A stretch of DNA of 64,000 bases from an uncultured bacterium (lineage in GTDB: Bacteria; Cyanobacteriota; Vampirovibrionia; Gastranaerophilales; Gastranaerophilaceae). Below are positions 36,085-45,358 of this stretch, piece after piece. Position 1 is the stretch's first letter; each line of letters begins with the position of its first letter. The stretch is from positions 1 through 64,000 of the forward strand of contig CASDRS010000004.1 in the NCBI GenBank assembly GCA_949283255.1. The letters are read 5' to 3'. The notes under the pieces were generated by a model that saw only the letters and a list, made by a program, of their open reading frames with translations, was not told the origin of the DNA and did not search any database. The position numbers and the translations under genes are program-made.

Positions 36085-38232
36085 TTACCAAACAATTACA
36101 ACTGCACCAGGATATCCTCTGGTCGGTTTACAAACTGTACCCGGATTATTAACGACCTCACCGGTAGGATTACCCAAATTATCATTACGCCTATAACAAG
36201 TATAAGGTCCAGTATACTCATACTCATAATACTTAGTCCAACCATGTGCCGTTGGGTGATTTGAATAAGACAAAGACTCTTGACCCGTAGTTGAACGCAA
36301 GAATGAATATCCGCCATCACCAGCTGTACCAGGCATTATACCAGTACCCTCAGCACCATACAACTTATAAATAGCAGATGGAGTTCTTGAATCAGTATCC
36401 AACTCTAATATCGTGTAAAACTCGGAATCAACAGCAAAACGTTTTGGGTTATCTCTTGCAACAGGTTTGTCCAAACATCCATCAATCTGCCCAGGGCCAC
36501 TAGGATTTAAACCCAACCCTTCACAAGCACCAACAATGGCAGGACGACCTGGTATAGTTTCACTGACTCCAGGTTCACCAAGAACTCTGTCAACAGCTGC
36601 TCTACCAAACATCGCATCACGTCCAAACATAAATACTTTACTACCAAGTTCACCGCCAGCTTTTGCAATACCACCTTTTGCAACTAATATAACGGAGCCG
36701 CCGGATTTCACTATAGTATCGCCACCATTACCGCCTGCCTTTGAAGCAGCCTCACCAGGTTCCCCTGCAGTACCAATTTCAAACGACAAATCCTCCTTTA
36801 ATTTAGGCAAAAACATACCAACACTTTCGCCAGGAGAACCGGCATAACCCATAGTTGGAGTATCATAACCTACTTTTCTTGTAATAGTTATACTAGCAGG
36901 CCAAGTAGGCAGTGTCACTGATACATCCATATTTGATGCACTACTAGATACTTTACGCCAAGGATAATTACAAGTAGTAGGACTTGGACCTCCCTTAGTC
37001 GAATATGAGTACTGGTATTCTGCATTGGCCATCTCAGAATTTGGATCTGCCTTTGCTCCATTTTGTCCAGGACCAACCAAACAGCTGTCTTGGGAAGTTC
37101 CACCATCTAAAAATGCATTTACATAATTTCCATAAAAGTTAATCTCGCAATCTGCATTTCCTCCGGTAGCAATCGGAACCTGAATATTTCCATTACGCGG
37201 AGGTAATTCTACTGGTGGATTAGGAGAAGTCCAGTCTAAGCCATATTTCGTCTCGTCATAGTCCGTAGGCCTAAATTCCCAAGACGTAACTATCTGGTCA
37301 CCTGTCTCAGGATCAGTTCCATAATAATACTTTAATCCGTCAGTTCTTGTACCATAAGTTATCTTATAACGATTATCAACATCTAAGTATATAGACCTGG
37401 CATCTCGTTCCCAACAAGCACCATTACCGGCCTGACCCCCGTAGTGATATCTGTAATATTGAAGCATACTTCCGTCAGGTTTTGAAAATTGAGTCAAACC
37501 AAGTGCAGGAATCCCCGTATACCCACGCCCAGAGCAAATTCTTACAACGCCTGTACCTGGAACAGGTATCCAATAAGAACGAATCCAACTTTTTGTAGAT
37601 GGCAAATTCGAATAATAAGCTATTGAACCTTGGTAGTGAAGACAAGAACGCCCTAGGATATCTGCAAAATCTTGACCGTGACAATAACCACAATCTTCAT
37701 ATACCTTAGATCCAATCTTATACCTATAACTGTACTTATCTTCAGTTTCAGGAGTTGCACACTCGCCGGTATCTGATGTCATAGAATATTCACCACAGCA
37801 ACTGTTCCCCAATTTTACCGTCGCAGTTTCTGTATAATCATCATCCTTGTACTTAGGATCGTTTGGATTATAAGGAGGATATGTACCGCCGGCACCGCCG
37901 CCTATTGCTTGGAATGAAAAATACGCAGCGTTTGGAGCTTGCTCTTTGGGACTAAACCTACAGGAATCAACTACCTTACCTGCTTCGGTATATCCAGGAG
38001 CTATACCGCTTTTTTCTGTTGCATAGTATTCATAAGTTTTTCCATCATTTGGGTCCACCCAACATTCATAACGACCATGTTCACCACGGATAACACGCTT
38101 TTCAACCTTTTTATGTACTATAGGTGGCAACGCTAGAATTAAAAAAGATAGAATCAAAAGAACCATAAGCATTTCAGCAACAGAAAAGCCTCCCCTTTTG
38201 GTCTTTAATTCCACATGAAACTTATCTAACAT
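36085..38232 (-). CDS. Large glycine-rich type IV pseudopilin (715 aa)
   Basis: First gene of the four-gene pilin operon. The leader MLDKFHVELKTKRGG precedes FSVAEMLMVLLILSFLILAL, with Gly at -1 and Glu at +5. The shared module is HGRYECWVDPNDG, then CRFSPKEQAPNAAYFSFQ and GGGAGG. Numerous Cys residues (NCCGE, DCGYCHG) suggest disulfides outside the cell. Gly/Pro-rich blocks follow (GYAGSPGESVG, GTAGEPGEAASKAGGNGG), and the end is GYPGAVVIVW. I start at the ATG at 38232 (GGAG 11 bases upstream), dropping 12 in-frame residues. It probably sits at the tip of, or decorates, a pilus or secretion pseudopilus. Confidence 0.85.
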   Translation of the reverse strand: MLDKFHVELKTKRGGFSVAEMLMVLLILSFLILALPPIVHKKVEKRVIRGEHGRYECWVDPNDGKTYEYYATEKSGIAPGYTEAGKVVDSCRFSPKEQAPNAAYFSFQAIGGGAGGTYPPYNPNDPKYKDDDYTETATVKLGNSCCGEYSMTSDTGECATPETEDKYSYRYKIGSKVYEDCGYCHGQDFADILGRSCLHYQGSIAYYSNLPSTKSWIRSYWIPVPGTGVVRICSGRGYTGIPALGLTQFSKPDGSMLQYYRYHYGGQAGNGACWERDARSIYLDVDNRYKITYGTRTDGLKYYYGTDPETGDQIVTSWEFRPTDYDETKYGLDWTSPNPPVELPPRNGNIQVPIATGGNADCEINFYGNYVNAFLDGGTSQDSCLVGPGQNGAKADPNSEMANAEYQYSYSTKGGPSPTTCNYPWRKVSSSASNMDVSVTLPTWPASITITRKVGYDTPTMGYAGSPGESVGMFLPKLKEDLSFEIGTAGEPGEAASKAGGNGGDTIVKSGGSVILVAKGGIAKAGGELGSKVFMFGRDAMFGRAAVDRVLGEPGVSETIPGRPAIVGACEGLGLNPSGPGQIDGCLDKPVARDNPKRFAVDSEFYTILELDTDSRTPSAIYKLYGAEGTGIMPGTAGDGGYSFLRSTTGQESLSYSNHPTAHGWTKYYEYEYTGPYTCYRRNDNLGNPTGEVVNNPGTVCKPTRGYPGAVVIVW

Positions 38233-38288
38233 AGCAACAAATCTCCAACTCGTGTAAAAAATAAACAATAATTATACATATTAATTGT

Positions 38289-38317
38289 ATTATACCATAT
38301 TTTCATATGCTTGTAAC
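38289..38317 (-). promoter_or_regulatory. Promoter of the minus-strand pilin operon
   Basis: On the minus strand GTTACA (38312-38317), a 17-base spacer and a perfect TATAAT (38289-38294) lie 56 bases before the 715-aa gene's start. The -35 lies within the 38311-38330 palindrome. Confidence 0.6.
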
Positions 38318-38330
38318 AACTTTGTTACAA
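38311..38330. promoter_or_regulatory. 20-nt perfect palindrome, candidate operator
   Basis: TTGTAACA-ACTT-TGTTACAA: 8-bp arms and a 4-base centre. It covers the -35 of the pilin operon promoter and lies ~40 bases upstream of the -35 of the opposing promoter. A dimeric regulator bound here could control both transcripts. Confidence 0.6.
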
Positions 38331-38368
38331 AATTTTATATATCTAAAACCAGATAAGTCTTTTCAACT

Positions 38369-38405
38369 TTGACATCTTGACCAAGCATATTTAATATGTT
38401 ATAAT
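38369..38405 (+). promoter_or_regulatory. Two overlapping promoters of the plus-strand pilin gene
   Basis: TTGACA (38369-38374), 17 bases, TAATAT (38392-38397). Eight bases on, TTGACC (38377-38382), 17 bases, TATAAT (38400-38405). Both are near-consensus sigma-70-type promoters reading toward the gene at 38452. Confidence 0.75.
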
Positions 38406-38451
38406 TTTAAACAGTAAATTGTTTTTCTGGGCAGGATTGCGGGGTACGGTT

Positions 38452-39444
38452 ATGTTAAAGATTTTTAATAAATCAAAATTAGCAATGACTCTTGGAGAGT
38501 TATTGGTCGTTTTCGTAATTATGGGCATTATTGCAACAATGACAATGGTTACGGTAAAACCTAATGAAAAATCTTTAAAATACGTATATTATAGAATATA
38601 TAATACTTTAGGAACAGCCTTTTATAACACGTCAATTAACATTGATGACGAATTAAAAAATGATCCGGCAATGGATAAAACTTTCCCGACTACAGCAGAG
38701 CTATTTTGTAAAGTATTACTTGAATATATAAATACAAAAGATGGCACTGATGTAGCTTGTAGCAACGATAAAGCTGTAGATGTTGACAACCCTGATTTTT
38801 CTGACGATAACGTTCAATTTATAGCCAGCAATGGAGTAAAATTTTGGATAGGACACAGTAGAGGGGATGATAACAAAGGAAAATTTTCCACATTCGGAGC
38901 AACTGATGCTACCGGATCTGCATTCACATTAAGATATTATTGGGTCTTTGCTGATTTAAACGGCGATATGGGTCCAAACTCACCTACACCTAAAGGAAAT
39001 GGGATGGCAGATATCGTAGCATTTATTGTTACAGAAGATTTTGACGTTATACCAATTGGTATACCTGAAACTGATACCAGATATTTTTCTGCTAGAGTAG
39101 TATATTCATCTACGACGGGTACTGACGAATCTGATTTTGCAACATCCAGACCTATGTCGTATTTAGAGGCGAAGAGACACGCTTGGGGTGAGCCTGACAA
39201 GCAGTTTTATGTCTCTTCAAACGAGCCTATGTCAATGAATTTTTATGACGGAACAAATATTACAGAAGCAAGTCCGTTTTGGCTGGATTATAACTCTGCG
39301 GATTTAAACGAAATTATGGCGCAAACAGTTGATGCAGAATGCGGATACAATCCTACACCGGTAAACCCTGACGAACCTGACGGTGCAAAAATTTATCAAG
39401 TTGAGCCAGACTCTTGCTACATATCAATTAAAGATTTTTATTAA
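38452..39444 (+). CDS. Type IV pilin-like protein, 'FC..L' family, divergent gene
   Basis: A 330-aa prepilin. The short leader MLKIFNKSKLA precedes MTLGELLVVFVIMGIIATMT, with Ala at -1, Met at +1 and Glu at +5. The globular part has LFCKVLLEYINTKDG, a second Cys in DVACSND, and SNGVKFWIGHS. It parallels the 206-aa pilin at 31575. It also has acidic, calcium-site-like DLNGDMGPN. I start at the ATG at 38452 (GGGGTACGGTT upstream) rather than 38419. It has strong dedicated promoters, so it may be made in larger amounts than the minus-strand set. Confidence 0.84.
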   Translation: MLKIFNKSKLAMTLGELLVVFVIMGIIATMTMVTVKPNEKSLKYVYYRIYNTLGTAFYNTSINIDDELKNDPAMDKTFPTTAELFCKVLLEYINTKDGTDVACSNDKAVDVDNPDFSDDNVQFIASNGVKFWIGHSRGDDNKGKFSTFGATDATGSAFTLRYYWVFADLNGDMGPNSPTPKGNGMADIVAFIVTEDFDVIPIGIPETDTRYFSARVVYSSTTGTDESDFATSRPMSYLEAKRHAWGEPDKQFYVSSNEPMSMNFYDGTNITEASPFWLDYNSADLNEIMAQTVDAECGYNPTPVNPDEPDGAKIYQVEPDSCYISIKDFY

Positions 39445-39460
39445 TAAAATCTTTAAATTT
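39430..39460 (+). terminator. Weak AU-rich hairpin at pilin gene end
   Basis: AAAGATTTT (39430-39438) and AAAATCTTT (39446-39454) form a 9-bp stem across the stop codon. Low GC makes it a weak candidate terminator. Confidence 0.4.
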
Positions 39461-39518
39461 TACTTCTACAAATTTTTATGATATTCTTATATTAGTTAGA
39501 ATATCAAGAGGGTTATGT

Positions 39519-40289
39519 ATGAATAAAAAGTGCATTTTACTAATACTGGTTTTATTGTTCATTTTTGCAGGAATAGTTATATTCAATCATAAAAGACCTC
39601 AATCTATAGAAACAATGAGTGCATTCATAAGCTCTGATTCAGTTTCAGTACAAGCTGATGATGCCGGTATTGTAAAATCTCTGCCAGTAAAACAACTTCA
39701 AAAAGTTCAAAAAGGGCAAGTTATTGCAGAAATTGAGACAAAAGTTACAAGCACAAGACCCGTAAAAAAAATTACTACCGCTAAAAACAACTCTCAAAAC
39801 AGTCAAAAAGAATATGAAAACGCTGCAATTATGTATAAAGACGGGATTTTATCACAAGAAGAATACGACAAATACGTAAAGAAAATATCTTCAAAAGAGA
39901 AAAAAGCAAAAGTTGTGGAACAACCTAGAAACGAAGTTGTTGTTTCATCAAAAATAACTAAAATCTATGCACCAATTGATGGTACAGTTATAATAAACAA
40001 CCTTAAAGAAGGGGATTCAATAAAAAAAGAAGCGATTGTTGCAAGAGTAAACTCAGCGCACAAAGAAATTAATGCATACTTTCCGACACTAAATAAAGAT
40101 AACTTAAAATCAGGTAATTCTGTTGATATTATGGTTATCAAATATCCGGAAAAAACATTTAACGGCAAAATCGAAGAGGTTATGCCTGCAGACAATAAAG
40201 GGATACCTGTAAGAGTTGTATTTGAAAATGATACTACATCACTGGATTTTCAGAATGGAGATTCAGTTATTGTAAAGATTAAGCAATAA
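39519..40289 (+). CDS. HlyD-like (biotinyl-lipoyl) membrane-fusion/adaptor protein
   Basis: A 256-aa protein with an N-terminal membrane anchor (~residues 5-22, ILLILVLLFIFAGIVIF). A split lipoyl-like domain follows: VQADDAGIVKSLPVKQLQKVQKGQVIAEIE and later KIYAPIDGTVIINNLKEGDSIKKEAIVAR (both in part). A short helical hairpin lies between them, and a beta-barrel at the C-terminus. This is the layout of periplasmic adaptors for ABC or type I exporters. No ABC transporter or outer-membrane channel is adjacent. It is shorter than typical HlyD. It lies just after the pilin gene and may be unrelated to it. Confidence 0.8.
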   Translation: MNKKCILLILVLLFIFAGIVIFNHKRPQSIETMSAFISSDSVSVQADDAGIVKSLPVKQLQKVQKGQVIAEIETKVTSTRPVKKITTAKNNSQNSQKEYENAAIMYKDGILSQEEYDKYVKKISSKEKKAKVVEQPRNEVVVSSKITKIYAPIDGTVIINNLKEGDSIKKEAIVARVNSAHKEINAYFPTLNKDNLKSGNSVDIMVIKYPEKTFNGKIEEVMPADNKGIPVRVVFENDTTSLDFQNGDSVIVKIKQ

Positions 40290-40355
40290 ACTAACAAATA
40301 CAATTATGTTCAGACTTATATAAAATGAAAATCGTTAAAATACAAGAAGACCAAT

Positions 40356-41060
40356 ATGATTCATGCAATAAACAGTACTAATAGCAATTATAACAAAGGT
40401 GCGTATCAATCCTTTCAAAATGCCAATAACCTCAAAAACGGATATATCGCACGACGTTACCATACATCAGAAGATGTTGATTTCAAAACAAAAGTAAAAG
40501 CAGCATCCGGCGGTATAATTGGAACATTATTACCAATAATGTATTTTACAAAAAAGCAAACAGGCAAAACTCCTAATCTTAAACGTATGATTAACATGAA
40601 ATACGGACTAAAAGAAATGTGCGTAACAAGCTTATCGGGAATTTTGGGAGGTGCACTGTTTGGAATGGCAGGAGAAAGCGAAAAGAAAAAAATAAGAAAG
40701 AGAAAAGAAGCTATATTTCAAACAATGAATAGTATGATGCCTTTATTAGGCGTTGCAGGATTTTTAAAACTATCCGATATAATCCCTGAATTAAACAACA
40801 AACCAGCAAGAGTAACTGGTACAGCTTTAGGGCTTACTATCGGGATGTACACAGGTGCCAAACTTTCAAACAAAATTAATGATCCAAAAGACCTTGAACC
40901 AGACAGAAGAGTTAATATGCAGGATGCCATTGCAAATATAGATGACATACTTAGCGGACTTGTATTAGTCAAATTCCCGCTAATAGATAAATTACAAGTC
41001 GAAAAAATATTACCTTTAATATTTGCTTGGTGCGGTTATAGGGCTGGGCAAAGCAACTAA
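40356..41060 (+). CDS. Uncharacterised membrane protein with glycine-rich helices
   Basis: A 234-aa protein I cannot assign. Hydrophobic, glycine-containing segments lie at ~48-65 ([15 protein letters not shown]), ~90-107 ([16 protein letters not shown]), ~125-140 and ~155-170. The N-terminus is Asn/Ser/Tyr-rich with [10 protein letters not shown], resembling the leader type of other proteins here. No signal peptide. Its 3' end overlaps the convergent uvrB gene by four bases. Confidence 0.72.
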   Translation: MIHAINSTNSNYNKGAYQSFQNANNLKNGYIARRYHTSEDVDFKTKVKAASGGIIGTLLPIMYFTKKQTGKTPNLKRMINMKYGLKEMCVTSLSGILGGALFGMAGESEKKKIRKRKEAIFQTMNSMMPLLGVAGFLKLSDIIPELNNKPARVTGTALGLTIGMYTGAKLSNKINDPKDLEPDRRVNMQDAIANIDDILSGLVLVKFPLIDKLQVEKILPLIFAWCGYRAGQSN

Positions 41061-43042
41061 TTTACCATTTCACGCAATTTTTTTAACTTATCTCTTATTT
41101 CCGCAGCTCGTTCAAAATCGAGAATTTTAGCGGCTTTATGCATATCTTTTTCAAGTTTATCGATAAGCTTCGGAAGATCTTTCTTTTCTACACCAAGATC
41201 AACCATTTCTTCTGCCACAATATCTTCTAAATCACGATAACTAGCAACAAGAGATAACAAATTATTTTCAATAGGTTTTTTAATAGTTTGAGGAACAATA
41301 CCGTATTTTTTGTTATGTTCAAGCTGAATAGCGCGTCTTCTTTCGGTTTCATCAATAGCTTTTTGCATTGAATCAGTAATTTTATCAGCATACATAATAA
41401 CTTCACCGCAAGCGTTACGAGCAGCTCTACCTATAGTCTGTATCAAACTCGTTTCTGACCTCAAGAAACCTTCTTTATCGGCATCCATAATAGCAACAAG
41501 AGAAACCTCTGGAATATCAAGTCCTTCTCTCAATAAGTTTACACCTACAAGAACATCAAATTCACCCAGTCTTAAATCTCTCAAGATTTCAACTCTCTCC
41601 AATGACTGAATACCACTATGAAGATAACGAACACGGATACCTTCTTGGATAAAGAAGTCTGTTAGATCTTCAGCCATACGTTTGGTCAATGTTGTAATTA
41701 ATACTCTTTCATTTTTATCGGCACGTTTTTGAATTTCAGCTTTCAAATCATTTATCTGAGATTCAATAGGGCGAACCGAAATTTTCGGATCAACAAGCCC
41801 AGTAGGTCTGATAATCTGTTCAACCAATTGTGTTGAAGTGTCTCGTTCAAATTCGCCAGGTGTTGCAGATATATAAATTTTTTGATGCACCTTATTAAAA
41901 AACTCTTTAATTTTCAATGGCCTGTTATCCTTTGCACAAGGCAATCTGAATCCGTATTTTATAAGAGTATCTTTTCTAGCTGCATCACCATGATACATAC
42001 CCTTTAATTGAGGTAAAGTAACGTGAGATTCATCTATAACAGTCAAAAAGTCGCCCCTAAAATAATCCAACAACGTAGCAGGAGCAGAGCCCGGAGGTCT
42101 TCGCTCAATTATACGAGAGTAATTTTCTATACCTGAACAATACCCCATTTCCTTAATCATTTCAATATCATATTTTACACGCTGTTCAAGTCTTTGAGCC
42201 TCAACAAGCTTATTTTCATTATTCAATTCTACCAATCTATGTTGAAGCTCTTCTCTTATTAAAGCAATTGTCTCATCAACATTCTCATCATAAGATAAAT
42301 AATGAACTGCCGGATAAATTACAACTTTTTGAGGAGCTTCAATAATTTCTCCCGTAACATTATCAATACGCACAATTTTTTCAATTTCATCACCAAAGAA
42401 ATAAATTCTTGTAATAATTTTTTCATAAGCAGGCATAATTTCAACAATATCACCACGTGCCCTAAAAGTAGAACGCTCGAGAACCAAGTCATTTCGGGAA
42501 TACTGAACATTAATTAAATGTCTGAGCAAGTCATCCCTATCAACCTCATCTCCTACGTTCAACTCTATAGAACCTTTAAAATAATTTTCAGGCAGCCCTA
42601 AACCGTAAATGCAACTAACAGAAGCAACAATAATAACATCATTTCTCTCATAGAGACTTCTGGTAGTATTATGACGCAAACGGTCAATTTCTTCATTTAT
42701 AGAAGCCGATTTTTCTATATATGTATCAGTACGAGGAATATAAGCCTCAGGCTGATAATAATCATAATAACTTATAAAATATTCTACGGCATTATCAGGA
42801 AAAAGTTCTTTAAACTCGTTATACAATTGAGCAGCAAGGGTCTTGTTATGAGCAATAATAAGCGTTGGTTTTTGAACCTGTTCAATAACATTAGCAATAG
42901 TAAACGTTTTACCAGAACCTGTTATACCTAACAAGGTCTGAGCATCATCCCCGCGCAAAATACCATCAGTAAGCTCCTTTATAGCCTTTGGCTGATCCCC
43001 TGCAGGTGAGTATTTTGATGAAATTTTAAACTTTTTTTCCAT
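41057..43042 (-). CDS. uvrB: Excinuclease ABC subunit B
   Basis: A 661-aa DNA-damage recognition helicase of nucleotide excision repair. Walker [11 protein letters not shown], the beta-hairpin region [20 protein letters not shown] (in part), DESHVTLPQ and the helicase motif QTIGRAARN are intact. The C-terminal UVR motif (~625-660) binds UvrC. Length is standard. It is monocistronic. uvrA and uvrC are not in the window. Confidence 0.97.
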   Translation of the reverse strand: MEKKFKISSKYSPAGDQPKAIKELTDGILRGDDAQTLLGITGSGKTFTIANVIEQVQKPTLIIAHNKTLAAQLYNEFKELFPDNAVEYFISYYDYYQPEAYIPRTDTYIEKSASINEEIDRLRHNTTRSLYERNDVIIVASVSCIYGLGLPENYFKGSIELNVGDEVDRDDLLRHLINVQYSRNDLVLERSTFRARGDIVEIMPAYEKIITRIYFFGDEIEKIVRIDNVTGEIIEAPQKVVIYPAVHYLSYDENVDETIALIREELQHRLVELNNENKLVEAQRLEQRVKYDIEMIKEMGYCSGIENYSRIIERRPPGSAPATLLDYFRGDFLTVIDESHVTLPQLKGMYHGDAARKDTLIKYGFRLPCAKDNRPLKIKEFFNKVHQKIYISATPGEFERDTSTQLVEQIIRPTGLVDPKISVRPIESQINDLKAEIQKRADKNERVLITTLTKRMAEDLTDFFIQEGIRVRYLHSGIQSLERVEILRDLRLGEFDVLVGVNLLREGLDIPEVSLVAIMDADKEGFLRSETSLIQTIGRAARNACGEVIMYADKITDSMQKAIDETERRRAIQLEHNKKYGIVPQTIKKPIENNLLSLVASYRDLEDIVAEEMVDLGVEKKDLPKLIDKLEKDMHKAAKILDFERAAEIRDKLKKLREMVN

Positions 43043-43092
43043 ACCTCAATTTTATACCAAATGAGTTAAAAAGAAAATCGCAACTTTATTAT

Positions 43093-43121
43093 TTGAAAAA
43101 TTAGAATAAAAATGCTAATAT
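43093..43121 (+). promoter_or_regulatory. Promoter giving an apparently leaderless panE-like mRNA
   Basis: TTGAAA (43093-43098), 17 bases, TAATAT (43116-43121) with an upstream TGC. The ATG at 43129 is only eight bases past the -10, so transcription should begin at or next to the start codon. No Shine-Dalgarno is present. Confidence 0.6.
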
Positions 43122-43128
43122 AAACAAT

Positions 43129-44070
43129 ATGAAAGAAATAAAAAAAGTTATATTATGCGGTATTGGTGCAGTTGGAGCAGTTTATGCAGATAAGCTTCAA
43201 AAATATGACCCTGAAAATTTTAGAGTACTTGTTGATACAAACAGACTTGATAAATACCGCAAAACCCCGATATATTTTAATGATACTAAATTGGATGTTA
43301 ACTACATAACACCTGACGATACAAATTTTGCTGCTGACCTAATACTAATTGCAACAAAAATGACAGGTCTAGATGCTGCAATTGATGAAATGAAGAATTT
43401 TGTCAAAGGAAATACAATTATATTACCACTATTAAACGGTGTAACAAGCGAAGAGAGACTTGCACAAGCCTACGGGTGGGACAAAGTTTTATACGCATAC
43501 TTTATAGGCCATAGTTCTGTAAGAACAGGAAACAAAATTAAACACGATGGAATTAACACTCTGGTATTTGGAGCGGATAAAAATCCTGATGAGCGAGTAG
43601 AAGCCGTAAAAAATTTCTTTGACAAAGCTCATATAAATTACAAAGTTCCTAATGACATCCGACACTCATTGTGGTGCAAATATATGCTTAATGTAGCCTC
43701 AAACCCGACAACAGCAATTCTTAGAATGTCATTTGGAGAAATGCTTGAGAACAAATATTTTATGAAACTTGCAACAAAAATTATGAAAGAAGTACAGGCT
43801 GTCGCCAAAGCTGAAGGCGTAAGAAACACCGAAACAATGATTGACGAAACTGTAGCACATCTTCATACAATGGTACCTGATGGAAAAACTTCAATGCTTC
43901 AAGATGTAGAAGCAAAACGCACAACCGAGATAGATATGTTCACTGGTACAATGATTCGACTGGGGGAAAAACACAATATCCCGACACCTTACTGCAACTT
44001 TTTACAAGAAATGTTCGATATAATACACGAAAATCAAAGGCTTCATAAAAATAAAACTACCGAAAGTTAA
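43129..44070 (+). CDS. 2-dehydropantoate 2-reductase family protein
   Basis: A 313-aa NADPH-dependent reductase of the PanE/ApbA family, which in pantothenate synthesis reduces ketopantoate to pantoate. The Rossmann motif is seen as LCGIGAVGAVYA. Later segments fit the family: IATKMTGLDAA, LLNGVTSEE and the catalytic-lysine region CKYMLNVASNPTTA. panB and panC are not adjacent, and paralogues of this family act on other 2-keto acids, so I leave the symbol empty. The promoter suggests a leaderless transcript. Confidence 0.85.
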   Translation: MKEIKKVILCGIGAVGAVYADKLQKYDPENFRVLVDTNRLDKYRKTPIYFNDTKLDVNYITPDDTNFAADLILIATKMTGLDAAIDEMKNFVKGNTIILPLLNGVTSEERLAQAYGWDKVLYAYFIGHSSVRTGNKIKHDGINTLVFGADKNPDERVEAVKNFFDKAHINYKVPNDIRHSLWCKYMLNVASNPTTAILRMSFGEMLENKYFMKLATKIMKEVQAVAKAEGVRNTETMIDETVAHLHTMVPDGKTSMLQDVEAKRTTEIDMFTGTMIRLGEKHNIPTPYCNFLQEMFDIIHENQRLHKNKTTES

Positions 44071-44144
44071 ATATCTTAATACACAGTCAATTTTTCTAAC
44101 CAAAATTCTTTTAATAAATAAGGGGAAATTATTATATAGGGAAA

Positions 44145-45347
44145 ATGGGAATGAAACTAAAAGCTATCAGGAGCCTCTGGAGCGGCGCAAAAAAAGTTGG
44201 TGCCACAATTAAATCAGCTCGTGCAGAAAGATCAAACAAAATCTTAGAATTAAAAAGACTACAAGCAAAAAATTACGTCGCAACCATTTCTGACGAAACT
44301 TGGAACAAAATATCCACTACTGTTTTTGAGCAAAAAGGCGAACCAAAATCAATATTTTTGGAGAAACTGCACAAATTCAAACAAGGCTACGATGCATGCG
44401 GCATTACAATGCCAAAAGATGTACTTGAGGCATACAATCAGATAGAACGTAAAGCTACTATATTTGCAGATAGAATGATACTTGCAAAATCAAAAGGAAA
44501 AGCGCCAAAAAAATATTGGGATTTCGGTAAAAGATTTAGGGAAAATAATCAAGAAGCATTTGATAAATTAGAAAAATTTGTCAAGGAGCAACAAGATAAT
44601 TCTCTTGCTAGGTGGCATGACGTAGCTTTTAATCAACCATATGACGAAGCTGCAGTAAAAAGAGCGCAAGAAGCATTTACGATGATAAACACTAACAGAA
44701 TTGATCTTAATTGGCTGCCGCATTATGAATTATATAATACTAAAATTGGCGAAGTCGCACCTGAAATCATAAAAAAAGGACAAACCTTCTATCACGGAAC
44801 GACTCATCAACGAGCAATAACTAAAAATGGGTTTCACCTTAAACCAAAAAAAGGACAAGCCGCAATGGGCTCAAGAGAACTGGGAGAAGGCGTATACCTG
44901 ACCCCAGATAAAAAAGTTTCAAGCAAATTTGCGGGACCATTTGGTGGAATAATTCATACAAAAGTGGATACAAAAAAAGTAGCTGTCGTAAACAACAGCC
45001 AATTAGAACACATTTCAAGAGGACTATCAAAGAATCTAAGCCGAGATAGAATTAGCGAGCCAGCCACTATGGAATTACTTATAAAGGAACTATTCCAACG
45101 AAATGGTTATAATGCGGCCTATACAAGAGAAGCTCTTGGAAGTGGAATTTTTTCACAAAAAGAACTAGTTGATAAGCTTGCAGGAGGTAAGCAATCACAA
45201 CTGGTCGTATTTGACCCGAAAGATATAACAATACTAGGAAAAACACTAAAAGACAGGCTTTCAAACCAAAAAATGCAATTTGAGAATCTTATAAACATGC
45301 CCAAAATGCTATATCAAATAATCAAAGAAAAAAGAAGCGCCATATAG
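44145..45347 (+). CDS. Putative ADP-ribosyltransferase-fold protein
   Basis: A 400-aa protein. Residues ~210-365 show an ART-like pattern: FYHGTT (Tyr216-His217-Gly218), a Gly-rich GEGVYLTPDKKVSSKFAGP around Tyr251, and a final strand QLVVFDPKDI. The residue where many ARTs place a catalytic Glu appears to be Gln352. The N-terminal ~200 residues are helical and lysine-rich, with no signal peptide or membrane segment. This layout is typical of effector or toxin enzymes, but no immunity gene is evident. AGGGAAA precedes the ATG. It could be a chromosomal effector, a NAD-using modifier or an inactive relative. Confidence 0.6.
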   Translation: MGMKLKAIRSLWSGAKKVGATIKSARAERSNKILELKRLQAKNYVATISDETWNKISTTVFEQKGEPKSIFLEKLHKFKQGYDACGITMPKDVLEAYNQIERKATIFADRMILAKSKGKAPKKYWDFGKRFRENNQEAFDKLEKFVKEQQDNSLARWHDVAFNQPYDEAAVKRAQEAFTMINTNRIDLNWLPHYELYNTKIGEVAPEIIKKGQTFYHGTTHQRAITKNGFHLKPKKGQAAMGSRELGEGVYLTPDKKVSSKFAGPFGGIIHTKVDTKKVAVVNNSQLEHISRGLSKNLSRDRISEPATMELLIKELFQRNGYNAAYTREALGSGIFSQKELVDKLAGGKQSQLVVFDPKDITILGKTLKDRLSNQKMQFENLINMPKMLYQIIKEKRSAI

Positions 45348-45358
45348 GCGCTTCTTTT
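45330..45358. terminator. Bidirectional terminator between the ART-like gene and clpC
   Basis: GAAGCGCC (45334-45341) and GGCGCTTC (45347-45354) form an 8-bp stem with A-run before and TTTT after. It overlaps the stop codon of the plus-strand gene and serves convergent clpC. Confidence 0.85.

Noticed and set aside
36467-36847. 126-aa plus-strand frame inside the 715-aa pseudopilin gene
   Set aside because: It is the antisense of a Gly/Pro-rich coding region, whose codons leave few stops on the other strand. It has no ribosome binding site.
32220-38232. Phage tail-fibre genes (glycine-rich domains)
   Set aside because: All three genes begin with a prepilin peptide and helix, which phage fibres lack, and they share an operon with another pilin gene.
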